From Solirubrobacteraceae bacterium (GTDB lineage Bacteria; Actinomycetota; Thermoleophilia; Solirubrobacterales; Solirubrobacteraceae), in the NCBI GenBank assembly GCA_017744415.1, contig JAGIBJ010000069.1:1-38577 (forward strand): a DNA stretch of 38,577 nucleotides, read 5' to 3'. Position 1 is the stretch's first letter. Each line of letters opens with the position of its first letter. The notes below the pieces were generated by a model. It searched no databases. It saw nothing but the letters and a program-made list of their open reading frames with translations, and was not told the DNA's origin. The position numbers and the translations under genes were made by a program. Shown here one piece after another: positions 23,897 through 31,262 of the stretch.

Positions 23897-23972
23897 GTCG
23901 TCGGGCGCTGCGCCAGCATCGGCGGCCGCCCATCACCTGGCATTCGGACTGGCAAGCGGCCGCCGCTCCGCT

Positions 23973-24072
23973 GGGCCGAGCAGACTGCATATCCCGATGC
24001 CTCCTTGGCCTAGCTGAGCGATGGGTGAACGGTGGGCCGAGCAGACTTTGCATCGCGATGCCTGCTCGGCCC
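23973..24072 (+). repeat. Two tandem related hairpins upstream of valS
   Basis: Two copies start 61 bp apart (23973-24010 and 24034-24072). Both begin GGGCCGAGCAGACT, then GCAT...GATGCCT, and end with the complement of their start. Copy 2 has an 11-bp perfect outer stem (GGGCCGAGCAG / CTGCTCGGCCC) enclosing GCATCGCGATGC. Copy 1 keeps the fold with two mismatches. They fill much of the 371-bp gene-free stretch 23835-24205, which otherwise holds the terminator at 23858 and a smaller GC hairpin near 24085-24108. No T-box consensus is present. A candidate -10 box closer to valS would place these repeats upstream of the transcript. Confidence 0.7.
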
Positions 24073-24188
24073 AGGGGCAAACCCCGCGCCGTCTTGGCGC
24101 CGGCGCGAGCGACGGCCCCTCGCTGGCGCTGGTGGTCGGTCGCGTTGAGGGAGTGCCAGCTCGGCGGCCATGCCCGTGAGCAGGCACG

Positions 24189-24194
24189 TAGAAT
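24189..24194 (+). promoter_or_regulatory. Candidate -10 box (TAGAAT) for valS
   Basis: TAGAAT ends 11 nt before the ATG at 24206, and no Shine-Dalgarno sequence lies in between. If real, the leader would be about 4-5 nt long and the hairpins at 23973-24072 would not be in the mRNA. Confidence 0.4.
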
Positions 24195-24205
24195 CCCGCG
24201 AGCTG

Positions 24206-26863
24206 ATGTCCGCACCTGATCTGAGCACGCGCACCCGCTACGAACCGAGCGAGGTGGAGCCTGAGATCCAGCGCCGCTGGCTGGAGTCGGGCGCGTTTGA
24301 GCCCGGCCCTCCCACGGGTGATGGCCAGGCGACGTACTCGATCGCGATCCCGCCGCCCAACGTGACGGGCGTGCTGCACATGGGCCACGCCCTCAACGGC
24401 TCGATCCAGGACTCACTCATTCGCCTCAACCGCATGCGCGGCAAGCGGACGAAGTGGATCCTCGGCACCGATCACGCCGGCATCGCCACGCAGACGCAGG
24501 TGGAGAAGAAGCTCGCCCGCGAAGGCACGAGCCGCCACGAGCTCGGCCGAGAGGCGTTCACGGTCGAGACGCAGGCCTGGCGCAAGGAATACGGCGGCAA
24601 GATCGTCGAGCAGTTCAAGCGCATCGGCGCCTCCGCGGACTACTCCGACGAACGCTTCACGATGGACGACGGCTACGTCCGCGCCGTGCAGAAGGTCTTC
24701 ATCGATCTCTACGAGCAGGGCCTGATCTACCGCGACCACTACATGGTCAACTGGGATCCGGGCAGCGGCTCGGCCATCTCCGACCTCGAGGTGGAGGAGA
24801 AGGAGGGCGTCGAGGACACGCTCTTCTCGATCGCGTACCCGTTCGCCGACGGCGACGGCGAGATCGTCGTTGCCACCGTGCGCCCCGAGACGATGTTCGG
24901 CGACGTCGCCGTGGCCGTGAACCCGGACGACGAGCGCTACGCCGATGCGATCGGCCGAAAGGTCGTCCTCCCGCTCTCCGGCGGCAAGGAGATCCCGGTG
25001 ATCGCGGACGACCACGTAAAGGTCGACTTCGGCTCCGGCGCGCTCAAGATCACCCCGGGCCACGACCCGAACGACTTCGAGATCGGCCGCCGCCACAACC
25101 TTCCGGCGCCGTCGGCGATCGGCGAGGACGGCCGCCTCACCGCGCTCTGTGGCGAGTTCGCCGGGCAGACGGCCGAAGAGGCCCGCTCCACGGTCACCGA
25201 CGCTCTGCGTGCCTCCGGCGCCCTCCGCGGCGAGGAGGCCTACGTGCACACGGTGCCGTTCTCCCAGCGCTCCGGCGCCCGCATCGAGCCGCTCATCTCC
25301 CTGCAGTGGTTCATGAACATGGATCCGCTCGCAGGCCCCGCGATCGATGCCGTCAGCGACGGCCGCGTGCGCATCCACCCGCCGGTGCAGCAGCGCCGTT
25401 ACCTCGACTGGCTCGGGGAGATCCGCCCGTGGTGCGTGAGCCGCCAGCTCTGGTGGGGCCACCAGCTCCCGGTCTACTACCGCGGCGGTACCGACAACCC
25501 GCAGAAGGAAGAGGCCGAGGAGACCTACGTTGGTCTCGAGCCGCCGCAGGGCGAGGGCTGGGTGCGCGACGAGGACGTCCTGGACACGTGGTTCTCCTCC
25601 GCGCTGTGGCCGTTCGCGACCCTCGGCTGGCCCGAACAGTCGCAGGACCTCGCCGACTTCTATCCGACCGACGTCCTCTCGACCGCGCGCGACATCCTCT
25701 TCCTCTGGGTCGCCCGCATGGTGATGCTCGGGCTGCGGTTCGCGGACGACGTGCCGTTCCGCGACGTGTACGTGCACTCGGTGATCCAGGCCCCCGACGG
25801 CCGCCGCATGAGCAAGTCGCTCGGCACGGGCATCGACCCGCTCGACGTGATCGAGGGCGGCGAGCGCCCGCCGGTGTTCAAGCAGGGCGGCGAGTTCCCC
25901 GCCTACGGCGCCGATGCCGTGCGCTTCGGCCTGCTCGCGATCTCCACGACGCAAGACGTGCGCTTCAGCGAAGACAAGGTTCAGCAGGGCCAGCAGCTCG
26001 CCAACAAGCTCTTCAACGCCACGCGCTTCGTGCTCCTGCAGCTCGAGGAACTCGGCCTCACCGACGAGGCCGCCACGGCGCCCGCGCCGCGCACCGACGC
26101 CGACCGCTGGATTCTCAGCCGCCTCGAGCGCGTCACCCGCGCTACCGCCGACGCGCTCGACGGGTTCGAGTTCGCCAAGGCCGCACTCGGCCTCTACGAC
26201 TTCGTCTACGGCGAACTCTGCGACTGGTACGTCGAACTCGCCAAGCCGCGCCTGCGCGGCGGCACCGACGAGGAGCAGCGCGACCTCGCCGCCACGCTCC
26301 TGTACGCGATCGACCGCACCCTGCGCCTCGCGCACCCGGTGATCCCGTTCGTGACCGAGGAGCTGTGGAGCCACCTGCCGGGCGACCGCGGCCTGCTCGT
26401 CACCGCCGCCTGGCCCGCCGAGGACGACTCCGCGATCGACGAGGCCGCCGAGACCCGGATCGACCAGCTCATCGACGCCGTCACGGCCGTGCGCGGCTGG
26501 CGTGAGCGGGTGGGCGTGAAGCCCAGCGCCATCCTGCCGGCCCGGCTCCGCGAGCCGCTCGGCGAGGAGCGCGAGGCCTCGCTCCAGGCGCTCGCCCGCA
26601 TCGACCTGAGCGCGGGGGAGGGCACGCCCGTCGCCACCGTCACCACCGCTGGCGCCGTCGTCGACCTCCTGCCCGACGAGAACATCGACCTCGAAGCCGC
26701 CGAGCAGCGCCTCGCGGCCCGCCGCGGCGAACTCGAGAGCGAGATCAAGCGCGTCGAGGGCAAGCTCTCCAACGCGAAGTTCGTCGAACGCGCCCCCGTC
26801 AACGTCGTCCAGGTCGAGCGCGACAAGCTCGCCGCGCTCAAGGAGCAGCTGGCCGCACTGTGA
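24206..26863 (+). CDS. valS: Valyl-tRNA synthetase
   Basis: An 885-residue class I aminoacyl-tRNA synthetase. The HIGH motif appears as HMGH (58-61) in PPNVTGVLHMGHAL, and KMSKS as RMSKS (534-538). Between them lies the CP1 editing domain, with ATVRPETMFGD and GSGALKITPGHDPNDF, the sequences that clear mischarged Thr-tRNA. A C-terminal coiled coil (about 815-885) with FVERAPVNVVQVERDKL is typical of ValRS and contacts the tRNA. It attaches valine to tRNA-Val. The ATG at 24206 is preferred over an in-frame ATG at 24170 because family homology starts just after it. The stop overlaps folC by 4 bp. Confidence 0.96.
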   Translation: MSAPDLSTRTRYEPSEVEPEIQRRWLESGAFEPGPPTGDGQATYSIAIPPPNVTGVLHMGHALNGSIQDSLIRLNRMRGKRTKWILGTDHAGIATQTQVEKKLAREGTSRHELGREAFTVETQAWRKEYGGKIVEQFKRIGASADYSDERFTMDDGYVRAVQKVFIDLYEQGLIYRDHYMVNWDPGSGSAISDLEVEEKEGVEDTLFSIAYPFADGDGEIVVATVRPETMFGDVAVAVNPDDERYADAIGRKVVLPLSGGKEIPVIADDHVKVDFGSGALKITPGHDPNDFEIGRRHNLPAPSAIGEDGRLTALCGEFAGQTAEEARSTVTDALRASGALRGEEAYVHTVPFSQRSGARIEPLISLQWFMNMDPLAGPAIDAVSDGRVRIHPPVQQRRYLDWLGEIRPWCVSRQLWWGHQLPVYYRGGTDNPQKEEAEETYVGLEPPQGEGWVRDEDVLDTWFSSALWPFATLGWPEQSQDLADFYPTDVLSTARDILFLWVARMVMLGLRFADDVPFRDVYVHSVIQAPDGRRMSKSLGTGIDPLDVIEGGERPPVFKQGGEFPAYGADAVRFGLLAISTTQDVRFSEDKVQQGQQLANKLFNATRFVLLQLEELGLTDEAATAPAPRTDADRWILSRLERVTRATADALDGFEFAKAALGLYDFVYGELCDWYVELAKPRLRGGTDEEQRDLAATLLYAIDRTLRLAHPVIPFVTEELWSHLPGDRGLLVTAAWPAEDDSAIDEAAETRIDQLIDAVTAVRGWRERVGVKPSAILPARLREPLGEEREASLQALARIDLSAGEGTPVATVTTAGAVVDLLPDENIDLEAAEQRLAARRGELESEIKRVEGKLSNAKFVERAPVNVVQVERDKLAALKEQLAAL

Positions 26864-28344
26864 GCGATCAGGATCCGCAGAGCAGCCGCCACAGCGGCCT
26901 GCGCGTGATCGACGGGGGCGATCGCCGTCGCGCGCCCCATGATCCGCTCCCGCCGGCCGCCGAGCGCCGCGCCGAGGGGCCACCCGCCTCCGGCCCGCGC
27001 GTGCTCGACGCGAGCGGAGCCCCCGCGCCGATGCTCCCGATCTCCGGCCAGGTGTGGACCGAGGAACAGGCCGACGCCTGGCTCGCCGCCCGCGATCTCG
27101 TCGGGTGGCGCTTCGCCCTCGATCGCATCGAGCGCCTCCTCGCCGAACTCGACGCCCCGCACCAGTCGGCGCCCGCGATCCACGTCGTGGGCACCAACGG
27201 GAAATCGTCGACGACGCGCATGATCTCCGCGCTGCTCAGCGCCCATGGCCACCACCCGGGCGCGTTCCTCTCACCGCACCTCGCCCACCTGCGCGAGCGG
27301 ATCGAGGTCGAGGGTCGCCCGATCGACGAAGGTGCCCATGCCCGGGCCGTCACCGCCGTAGCCCGCGCCGCCACGCGCGTCGACCGACCCGGCGACCCCG
27401 TCACCCAGTTCGAGGCCCACACCGCCAGCGCGTTCGTCGCGCTCGCCGATGCCGAATGCGACGTGCTCGTGATCGAGGCCGGTCTCGGAGGCCGCCTCGA
27501 CGCGACGAACGTCCTCGGCGCTCCCGTCGTCGCCCTCACCAGCGTCGACCTCGAGCACACCGCCCTCCTCGGCTCCACGATCGAGGAGATCACCGCCGAG
27601 AAGGTCGCCGTCGTCACCCCCGGCGCCACCCTCATCCTCGGACCCGGCCTCCACGAGGCTGCTGCGATCGTCGCTCGCGACCATGCCGCCCGTGTCGGCG
27701 CCCAGGTGGTGAGCGCGCGCGCCGAGGGGATCGACCGCGAGCTCGGCCCCGGCTACCAGCAGAAGAACTTCGCGACCGCCCGCGCCGTCGTCGAGGCCTA
27801 CCTCGGAGCGCTCGAGCCGCGCGCCGTGCGCGAGGTCGCCGAGCACTTCGCCATGCCCGCCCGGTTCGAACAGATCGCCACCGAGCCGATCACCATCCTC
27901 GACGGCGCCCATAACCCCGCCGGCGCCCGAGCCCTCGCCGACGCCCTCACCGAAGCCGGCTTCGGCACCGGCGGCGTCGCCGTGATGAGCGTCCTCAGCG
28001 ACAAGGACGCCGCTGGCATGGCCCATGCGCTCTCCCGGCACGTCGACCGCTTCATCGTCTGCGACTGCGCCTCACCGCGCGTGATGCACCCCGAACAGCT
28101 CGCCGAGACGATCAACGATGCCCTGCCGGGCGTGACCACCAGCATCGTCGACGACCCTGCCTCCGCACTCGCCACCGCCCGCATCACCGCCGGCCCCGAC
28201 GGCTTCGTCGTCATCTGCGGCACCCTCGCGCTCGCGCAAGCCCTGCGTCCCGACCGTCCCGCCGCCCACGAGCCCCCGGCCGCCCGCAGCGGACCGGCCC
28301 CGACCGCGCCGCCGCCGTGGCCGCCGCGCGGGGGCGCCGCATGA
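26860..28344 (+). CDS. folC: Folylpolyglutamate synthase / dihydrofolate synthase
   Basis: A 494-residue Mur-ligase-fold enzyme. The P-loop is GTNGKSSTT (111-119). SPHLAHLRERI (about 138-148) is the folate-site SPHL motif, followed by EAGLGGRLDATN and a DGAHNPAG block in the C-terminal domain. It adds glutamate to (dihydro)folate or dihydropteroate using ATP. The GTG start overlaps the valS stop by 4 bp. The first ~60 residues are a hydrophilic extension (Pro/Arg/Ala-rich) not present in the core enzyme, and the C-terminal ~30 residues are Pro-rich; both are probably disordered. The stop overlaps the next small ORF by 4 bp (ATGA). Confidence 0.93.
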   Translation: MSDQDPQSSRHSGLRVIDGGDRRRAPHDPLPPAAERRAEGPPASGPRVLDASGAPAPMLPISGQVWTEEQADAWLAARDLVGWRFALDRIERLLAELDAPHQSAPAIHVVGTNGKSSTTRMISALLSAHGHHPGAFLSPHLAHLRERIEVEGRPIDEGAHARAVTAVARAATRVDRPGDPVTQFEAHTASAFVALADAECDVLVIEAGLGGRLDATNVLGAPVVALTSVDLEHTALLGSTIEEITAEKVAVVTPGATLILGPGLHEAAAIVARDHAARVGAQVVSARAEGIDRELGPGYQQKNFATARAVVEAYLGALEPRAVREVAEHFAMPARFEQIATEPITILDGAHNPAGARALADALTEAGFGTGGVAVMSVLSDKDAAGMAHALSRHVDRFIVCDCASPRVMHPEQLAETINDALPGVTTSIVDDPASALATARITAGPDGFVVICGTLALAQALRPDRPAAHEPPAARSGPAPTAPPPWPPRGGAA

Positions 28345-28478
28345 ACCCTCGAGCACCCCGTCCCGCGCGCCAGCAGCCCTCGGCCGTCAAGCTCATCGCC
28401 GCCGTCGCGCTGATCGTCGCGCTCGACATCCTGCTGTTCTTTGCCATCGGCTACGCCGCCGGCAAAGCCCTGCTCTAG
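28341..28478 (+). CDS. 45-residue single-pass membrane protein between folC and ndk
   Basis: ATG at 28341 overlaps the folC stop (ATGA), strong evidence of coupled translation. The product has a short basic Pro/Arg/Gln-rich N terminus (1-15) and one hydrophobic helix (about 16-40) ending Gly-Lys-Ala-Leu-Leu. The topology is probably N-terminus inside by the positive charges. No family is recognised; too short for most annotation pipelines. Similar short membrane ORFs in valS-folC operons of related bacteria would confirm it. Confidence 0.65.
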   Translation: MNPRAPRPARQQPSAVKLIAAVALIVALDILLFFAIGYAAGKALL

Positions 28479-28556
28479 CCGTCGGCACGCAGTGACGAGC
28501 GGGTCGCGCTGACCGCAGCACGACAGGCGGACTGCGCGTTCCCCCGCTGCCTGCAA

Positions 28557-28562
28557 TACGCT
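28557..28562 (+). promoter_or_regulatory. Candidate -10 box (TACGCT), leaderless
   Basis: TACGCT ends 7 nt before the GTG start at 28570. There is no Shine-Dalgarno sequence in the gap, so the downstream gene may be read from a leaderless mRNA. Confidence 0.35.
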
Positions 28563-28569
28563 TGCGCGC

Positions 28570-29007
28570 GTGCTCGCCGTCCTCGGTCTCGACTCCGGCT
28601 TCCTCAGCTACGCCGTCACCCTGCTCGGGCTGGGGCTGATCTGCCTCGACCTGGCCCTCGTGTACTGGGTGTTTCGCGACGCCCGGCACCGCGTCGACGA
28701 CGCCCTGCTGGTTGCCTGCGCCGTGATCGCCGCCCTGATCTTTCCGTTCGTCGGCACCCTCATCTACGCGATCGTCCGCCCGCCGGAGTTCCTCGAAGAC
28801 GCCTACGAGCGCGAAGTCTCCATCCAGGCCAACGAAGCCCTCGTCAAGACCCTCGGCGAACTCGCCCGCAGCAACCGCGAGCTCTCCGCCCAGGTCGCCC
28901 GCCTCGAGCAGCTCATCGTCGTCCGCCGCAAGCAGGCGCAGGGTCCCGCGACGCGCAGCGCGAGCGACCCCGGTAGCGTTCCGCCTCCGCGGCGCCAGCC
29001 GCGCTGA
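28570..29007 (+). CDS. Membrane protein with two TM segments and a coiled coil
   Basis: A 145-residue protein. Two hydrophobic segments (about 10-33 and 45-67) are separated by VFRDARHRVDD; after the second comes VRPPEFLEDAYERE. A predicted coiled coil (about 78-118, EALVKTLGELARSNRELSAQ) and a Pro/Arg/Ser-rich tail follow. The pattern YWVFRDAR...FPFVGTLIYAIVRPPE resembles the phospholipase D-nuclease N-terminal/PLDc_N style membrane hairpin common in actinobacterial small membrane proteins, but I cannot assign a function. The start is GTG with a -10-like box 7 nt upstream. ndk follows after 83 bp. Confidence 0.75.
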   Translation: MLAVLGLDSGFLSYAVTLLGLGLICLDLALVYWVFRDARHRVDDALLVACAVIAALIFPFVGTLIYAIVRPPEFLEDAYEREVSIQANEALVKTLGELARSNRELSAQVARLEQLIVVRRKQAQGPATRSASDPGSVPPPRRQPR

Positions 29008-29090
29008 CGCCCGGCCACAGCGCCCGGGCACGCTTCTCCGCCGGACCCACCGGCACCAGCACCAACGCACTGCCCTAGGAGCCCACCGCC

Positions 29091-29498
29091 ATGGCGCGCA
29101 CCCTTATCCTCGTCAAGCCGGACGCCTTCGCTCGCGGCCTCACCGGCGAGATCATCCGCCGCTTCGAGGCCAAGGGCCTCAAGATCGCCGCGCTGAACTG
29201 CACGACCCTCACCGAAGAGGTCGCCAAGCAGCACTACGCCGAGCACGCCGAGCGCCCCTTCTTCGGCGAGCTCGTCAGCTTCATCACCAGCGGCCCGCTC
29301 GTGTCGATGGTCCTCGAGGGTGACGAGCACACCGTCGCGGCCGCTCGCCAGATCATCGGCGCCACGAACCCGCTCGAGTCGGCCACGGGCTCCATCCGCG
29401 GCGATTTCGCCACGCAGGTCGGCGAGAACATGGTCCACGGCTCCGACTCCGACGAGTCGGCCGCCCGCGAGATCGGCATCTTCTTCCCCGGCCTCTAG
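29091..29498 (+). CDS. ndk: Nucleoside diphosphate kinase
   Basis: A 135-residue [14 protein letters not shown] (5-15) is the N-terminal signature. The catalytic His is in MVHGSDS (about residue 118), and the kinase hairpin region contains [18 protein letters not shown] in two pieces. The enzyme transfers the gamma phosphate between nucleoside triphosphates via phospho-His. TAGGAGC about 9 nt upstream is a good ribosome site. It is one of the housekeeping genes in the valS-folC-ndk string. Terminator structures follow. Confidence 0.97.
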   Translation: MARTLILVKPDAFARGLTGEIIRRFEAKGLKIAALNCTTLTEEVAKQHYAEHAERPFFGELVSFITSGPLVSMVLEGDEHTVAAARQIIGATNPLESATGSIRGDFATQVGENMVHGSDSDESAAREIGIFFPGL

Positions 29499-29504
29499 CG
29501 GGCC

Positions 29505-29522
29505 CCGCGCCGCCAGGCGCGG
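29505..29522 (+). terminator. Terminator hairpin after ndk
   Basis: CCGCGCC and GGCGCGG form a 7-bp stem with a GCCA loop; a further GGG/CCC can pair beyond a bulge. It begins 6 nt after the ndk stop. Confidence 0.5.
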
Positions 29523-29554
29523 CCCCGTAGCGGCGCCTCGCAGCCCCTTGGGCC

Positions 29555-29599
29555 GCCGTCGATCCTCGATGCAGCAGGGCTGCACCTGCGGTCGACGGC
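29555..29599. terminator. Nested stem-loop between convergent ndk and LuxR-type gene
   Basis: An outer 10-bp stem (29555-29564 with 29590-29599, one G-U pair) encloses an inner hairpin (TGCAGC, AGG loop, GCTGCA; 29570-29584). It ends 4 nt before the convergent gene's stop and is likely a terminator for that gene or for both directions. Confidence 0.55.
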
Positions 29600-29603
29600 T
29601 GTC

Positions 29604-29894
29604 CTAGGCGGCCACAGCGCCCGCCGGCGCCGTCGCGCCGGCCTGGAACCAGGCGCGTGCGAGGAGCACGCGCCGGTTCACCCGGTCATCCGGGAACACG
29701 CCGAGCTTCACGAGGATCGCCCACACGTGCGACTCGACGGTGCGCACGGTGACGAAGAGACGGTCGGCGATCTCGCGATTCGACCATCCCTCAGCGACGA
29801 GCTCGATCACTGCGCGCTCGCGGGCGGTGAGCTCGTCGAGCGCATCGGGGAGTAGCCGGTCCATGCGTACATGGTCGCCAGGTGCTGGGCTCAC
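29604..29894 (-). CDS. Orphan LuxR-type HTH protein (96 residues)
   Basis: A 96-residue protein that is almost entirely a LuxR/NarL-type DNA-binding domain: [27 protein letters not shown], split across the helix-turn-helix, then [15 protein letters not shown]. No receiver or sensor domain precedes it. It lies 36 bp downstream of the cyclase-like response regulator gene on the same strand, so it is probably co-transcribed and could compete for or extend that regulator's sites, or dimerise with it. The GTG at 29894 is taken as start; an internal ATG 10 codons later is possible. An operator-like CCGTTCACCC (minus strand, 29918-29909) lies just upstream. Confidence 0.8.
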   Translation of the reverse strand: MSPAPGDHVRMDRLLPDALDELTARERAVIELVAEGWSNREIADRLFVTVRTVESHVWAILVKLGVFPDDRVNRRVLLARAWFQAGATAPAGAVAA

Positions 29895-29930
29895 GTCGTC
29901 CCCCCGGAGGGTGAACGGCAGGCGCCGGTG

Positions 29931-31112
29931 TCACCCTTGCGGGTGAGCGTCGCCGTCGGGGATGACGAGCCCTGACTCGTACGCAAGCACCACGGCCTGC
30001 ACGCGATCGCGGAGTCCGAGCTTGCCGAGCATCCGAGCCACGTGGGTCTTCACCGTGCTCTCGCCGAGGATCAGCTGCTCGGCGATCTCCGCGTTCGAGA
30101 GGCCGCGGGCCACGAATCCGAGCACGTCGAGCTCGCGCGAGGTGAGCTCCCGCAGCGCGGCTGGCACGTCGCCGGGCGCCGGGCGCGCCGCACGCGTGAA
30201 TTCGCCGATCAGCCGCCGCGTGATCGACGGCGCGATGAGGGCGTCGCCGGCGGCGGCCACGCGGACGGCGTCGAGCAGGCGGTCGGCCGGCGTGTCCTTC
30301 AGCAGGAAGCCGCTCGCGCCGATCCGCAGCGCGCGATACACGTGCTCGCTCGTGTCGAACGTCGTGAGCATCACGACGGCCGTGCGGCACTCCGGATCGG
30401 CGAGCACGCGCTCAGCGGCACTGAGACCGTCGAGCTCGGGCATCCGCAGGTCCATCAGGATCACGTCCGGTCGCCGGCGAGCGACCAGATCGACCGCCGC
30501 ACGACCGTCACCGGCCTCCCCGATCACCGCGAGATCGGGCTCGCTCTCCAGGATCACGCGAAAGCCCGCTCGCACGAGCTGCTGATCGTCGGCGATCGCG
30601 ACCGTGATCGGCCGGCCGGGCGCCGCCCCCGGTTCGGGCTCGTCGCCCGGCGACTGCCAGCGCAGGCGCGCGACCGCCGTCATCTCACGCTCGCCGGGAA
30701 GACGCAGCGCACCGGAGGGCGTGAGCTCGGCCTGGAGCTCCTCGCCGGCGAGGAGCCGCACGACCTCCGACGCGAGGATCTCGTCATCCGGGGTCGACCC
30801 GCAGATGCGCTCGGCGACGAGCACCGGCCGACCATGGAACTCGCCGGTGTCGTCCGCCGTCACCTCGCCGGCGTCGAGACCGATCCGCAGCCCCGGGGCA
30901 TCGAGCTCGCGTTGCAGCGCGATGGCGCACCGCAGCGCGGCCCCGACGGAGCCGAACGCGACCACCACACCGTCACCCGTGCGCCGTTGGGGGGCGCCGT
31001 CGTACATGCGCACGAGGTCGGCGACGGCAGCGAGGTGGGCATCCCGCGCTGCCGGCTGCGCGAAGAGCGGCGCACCGGTGACGAGGATCGCCGCGAACGA
31101 AGGAGCGGGCAT
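29931..31112 (-). CDS. Response regulator: degenerate class III cyclase domain + REC + LuxR HTH
   Basis: A 393-residue protein with three parts. Residues 5-130 resemble a class III adenylate/guanylate cyclase homology domain: GDGVVVAF (46-53), RIGLDAGEV (76-84), GRPVLVAERI (94-103) and EILASEVV. The first metal-binding Asp motif near the N terminus is missing (AAILVTGAP), and the usual Asn before the A-x-R-I motif is replaced, so catalysis is doubtful. Residues 168-285 are a standard receiver: acidic pair Asp175-Asp176, phosphoacceptor Asp221, Thr250/251 and Lys272. Residues 320-385 form a NarL/LuxR HTH. It is divergent from the sensor genes, which include a kinase of the matching HisKA_3 type, so it is probably their output. 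The ATG at 31112 has no clear ribosome site. Confidence 0.87.
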   Translation of the reverse strand: MPAPSFAAILVTGAPLFAQPAARDAHLAAVADLVRMYDGAPQRRTGDGVVVAFGSVGAALRCAIALQRELDAPGLRIGLDAGEVTADDTGEFHGRPVLVAERICGSTPDDEILASEVVRLLAGEELQAELTPSGALRLPGEREMTAVARLRWQSPGDEPEPGAAPGRPITVAIADDQQLVRAGFRVILESEPDLAVIGEAGDGRAAVDLVARRRPDVILMDLRMPELDGLSAAERVLADPECRTAVVMLTTFDTSEHVYRALRIGASGFLLKDTPADRLLDAVRVAAAGDALIAPSITRRLIGEFTRAARPAPGDVPAALRELTSRELDVLGFVARGLSNAEIAEQLILGESTVKTHVARMLGKLGLRDRVQAVVLAYESGLVIPDGDAHPQG

Positions 31113-31145
31113 GTCTGCAGCATGTTCGCGCGCGGGGGCCGTGCT

Positions 31146-31198
31146 GTCATCCCCGCGGCGGAGCGCCGGCGGCGACGTTCACCCGAGCGGGGGATGTC
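31146..31198. promoter_or_regulatory. Operator-like repeats in the divergent regulator/sensor promoter region
   Basis: The 150-bp spacer between the divergent response-regulator and sensor genes holds three related boxes: GTCATCCCCGCGG (31146-31158), GTTCACCCGAGC (31177-31188) and, inverted, GACATCCCCCGC (31198-31187). The first and last form an imperfect inverted repeat. The shared core G(T/A)CATCCC recurs at 31858 and 31897. This is a natural place for autoregulation by the NarL-type regulator. No biochemical evidence is available. Confidence 0.45.
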
Positions 31199-31220
31199 GC
31201 GGCCGGGGGGCTCCAGCACC

Positions 31221-31244
31221 GTGTGGTGCACGGCCCGACCACAC
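31221..31244 (+). promoter_or_regulatory. Inverted repeat just before the membrane-sensor gene
   Basis: GTGTGGT (31221-31227) and ACCACAC (31238-31244) are perfect 7-bp arms around 10 nt, ending 5 nt before the AAGGGAA ribosome site of the 31263 gene. It could be an operator or a 5' leader hairpin. Confidence 0.35.
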
Positions 31245-31262
31245 CGCTCAAGGGAATCCACC

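Noticed and set aside
23897-24205. T-box riboswitch controlling valS
   Set aside because: No T-box core sequence, specifier hairpin or antiterminator pattern is visible, and the hairpins present are two copies of one palindrome.
24413-26983. An 856-codon antisense open frame opposite valS
   Set aside because: Long mirror frames are expected opposite GC-rich genes; composition (Gly/Asp/His/Arg/Glu runs) is not protein-like, and valS is certain.
29931-31112. Active adenylate cyclase within the response regulator
   Set aside because: The first metal-binding Asp motif and the transition-state Asn are missing, so only a degenerate cyclase-like domain is claimed.
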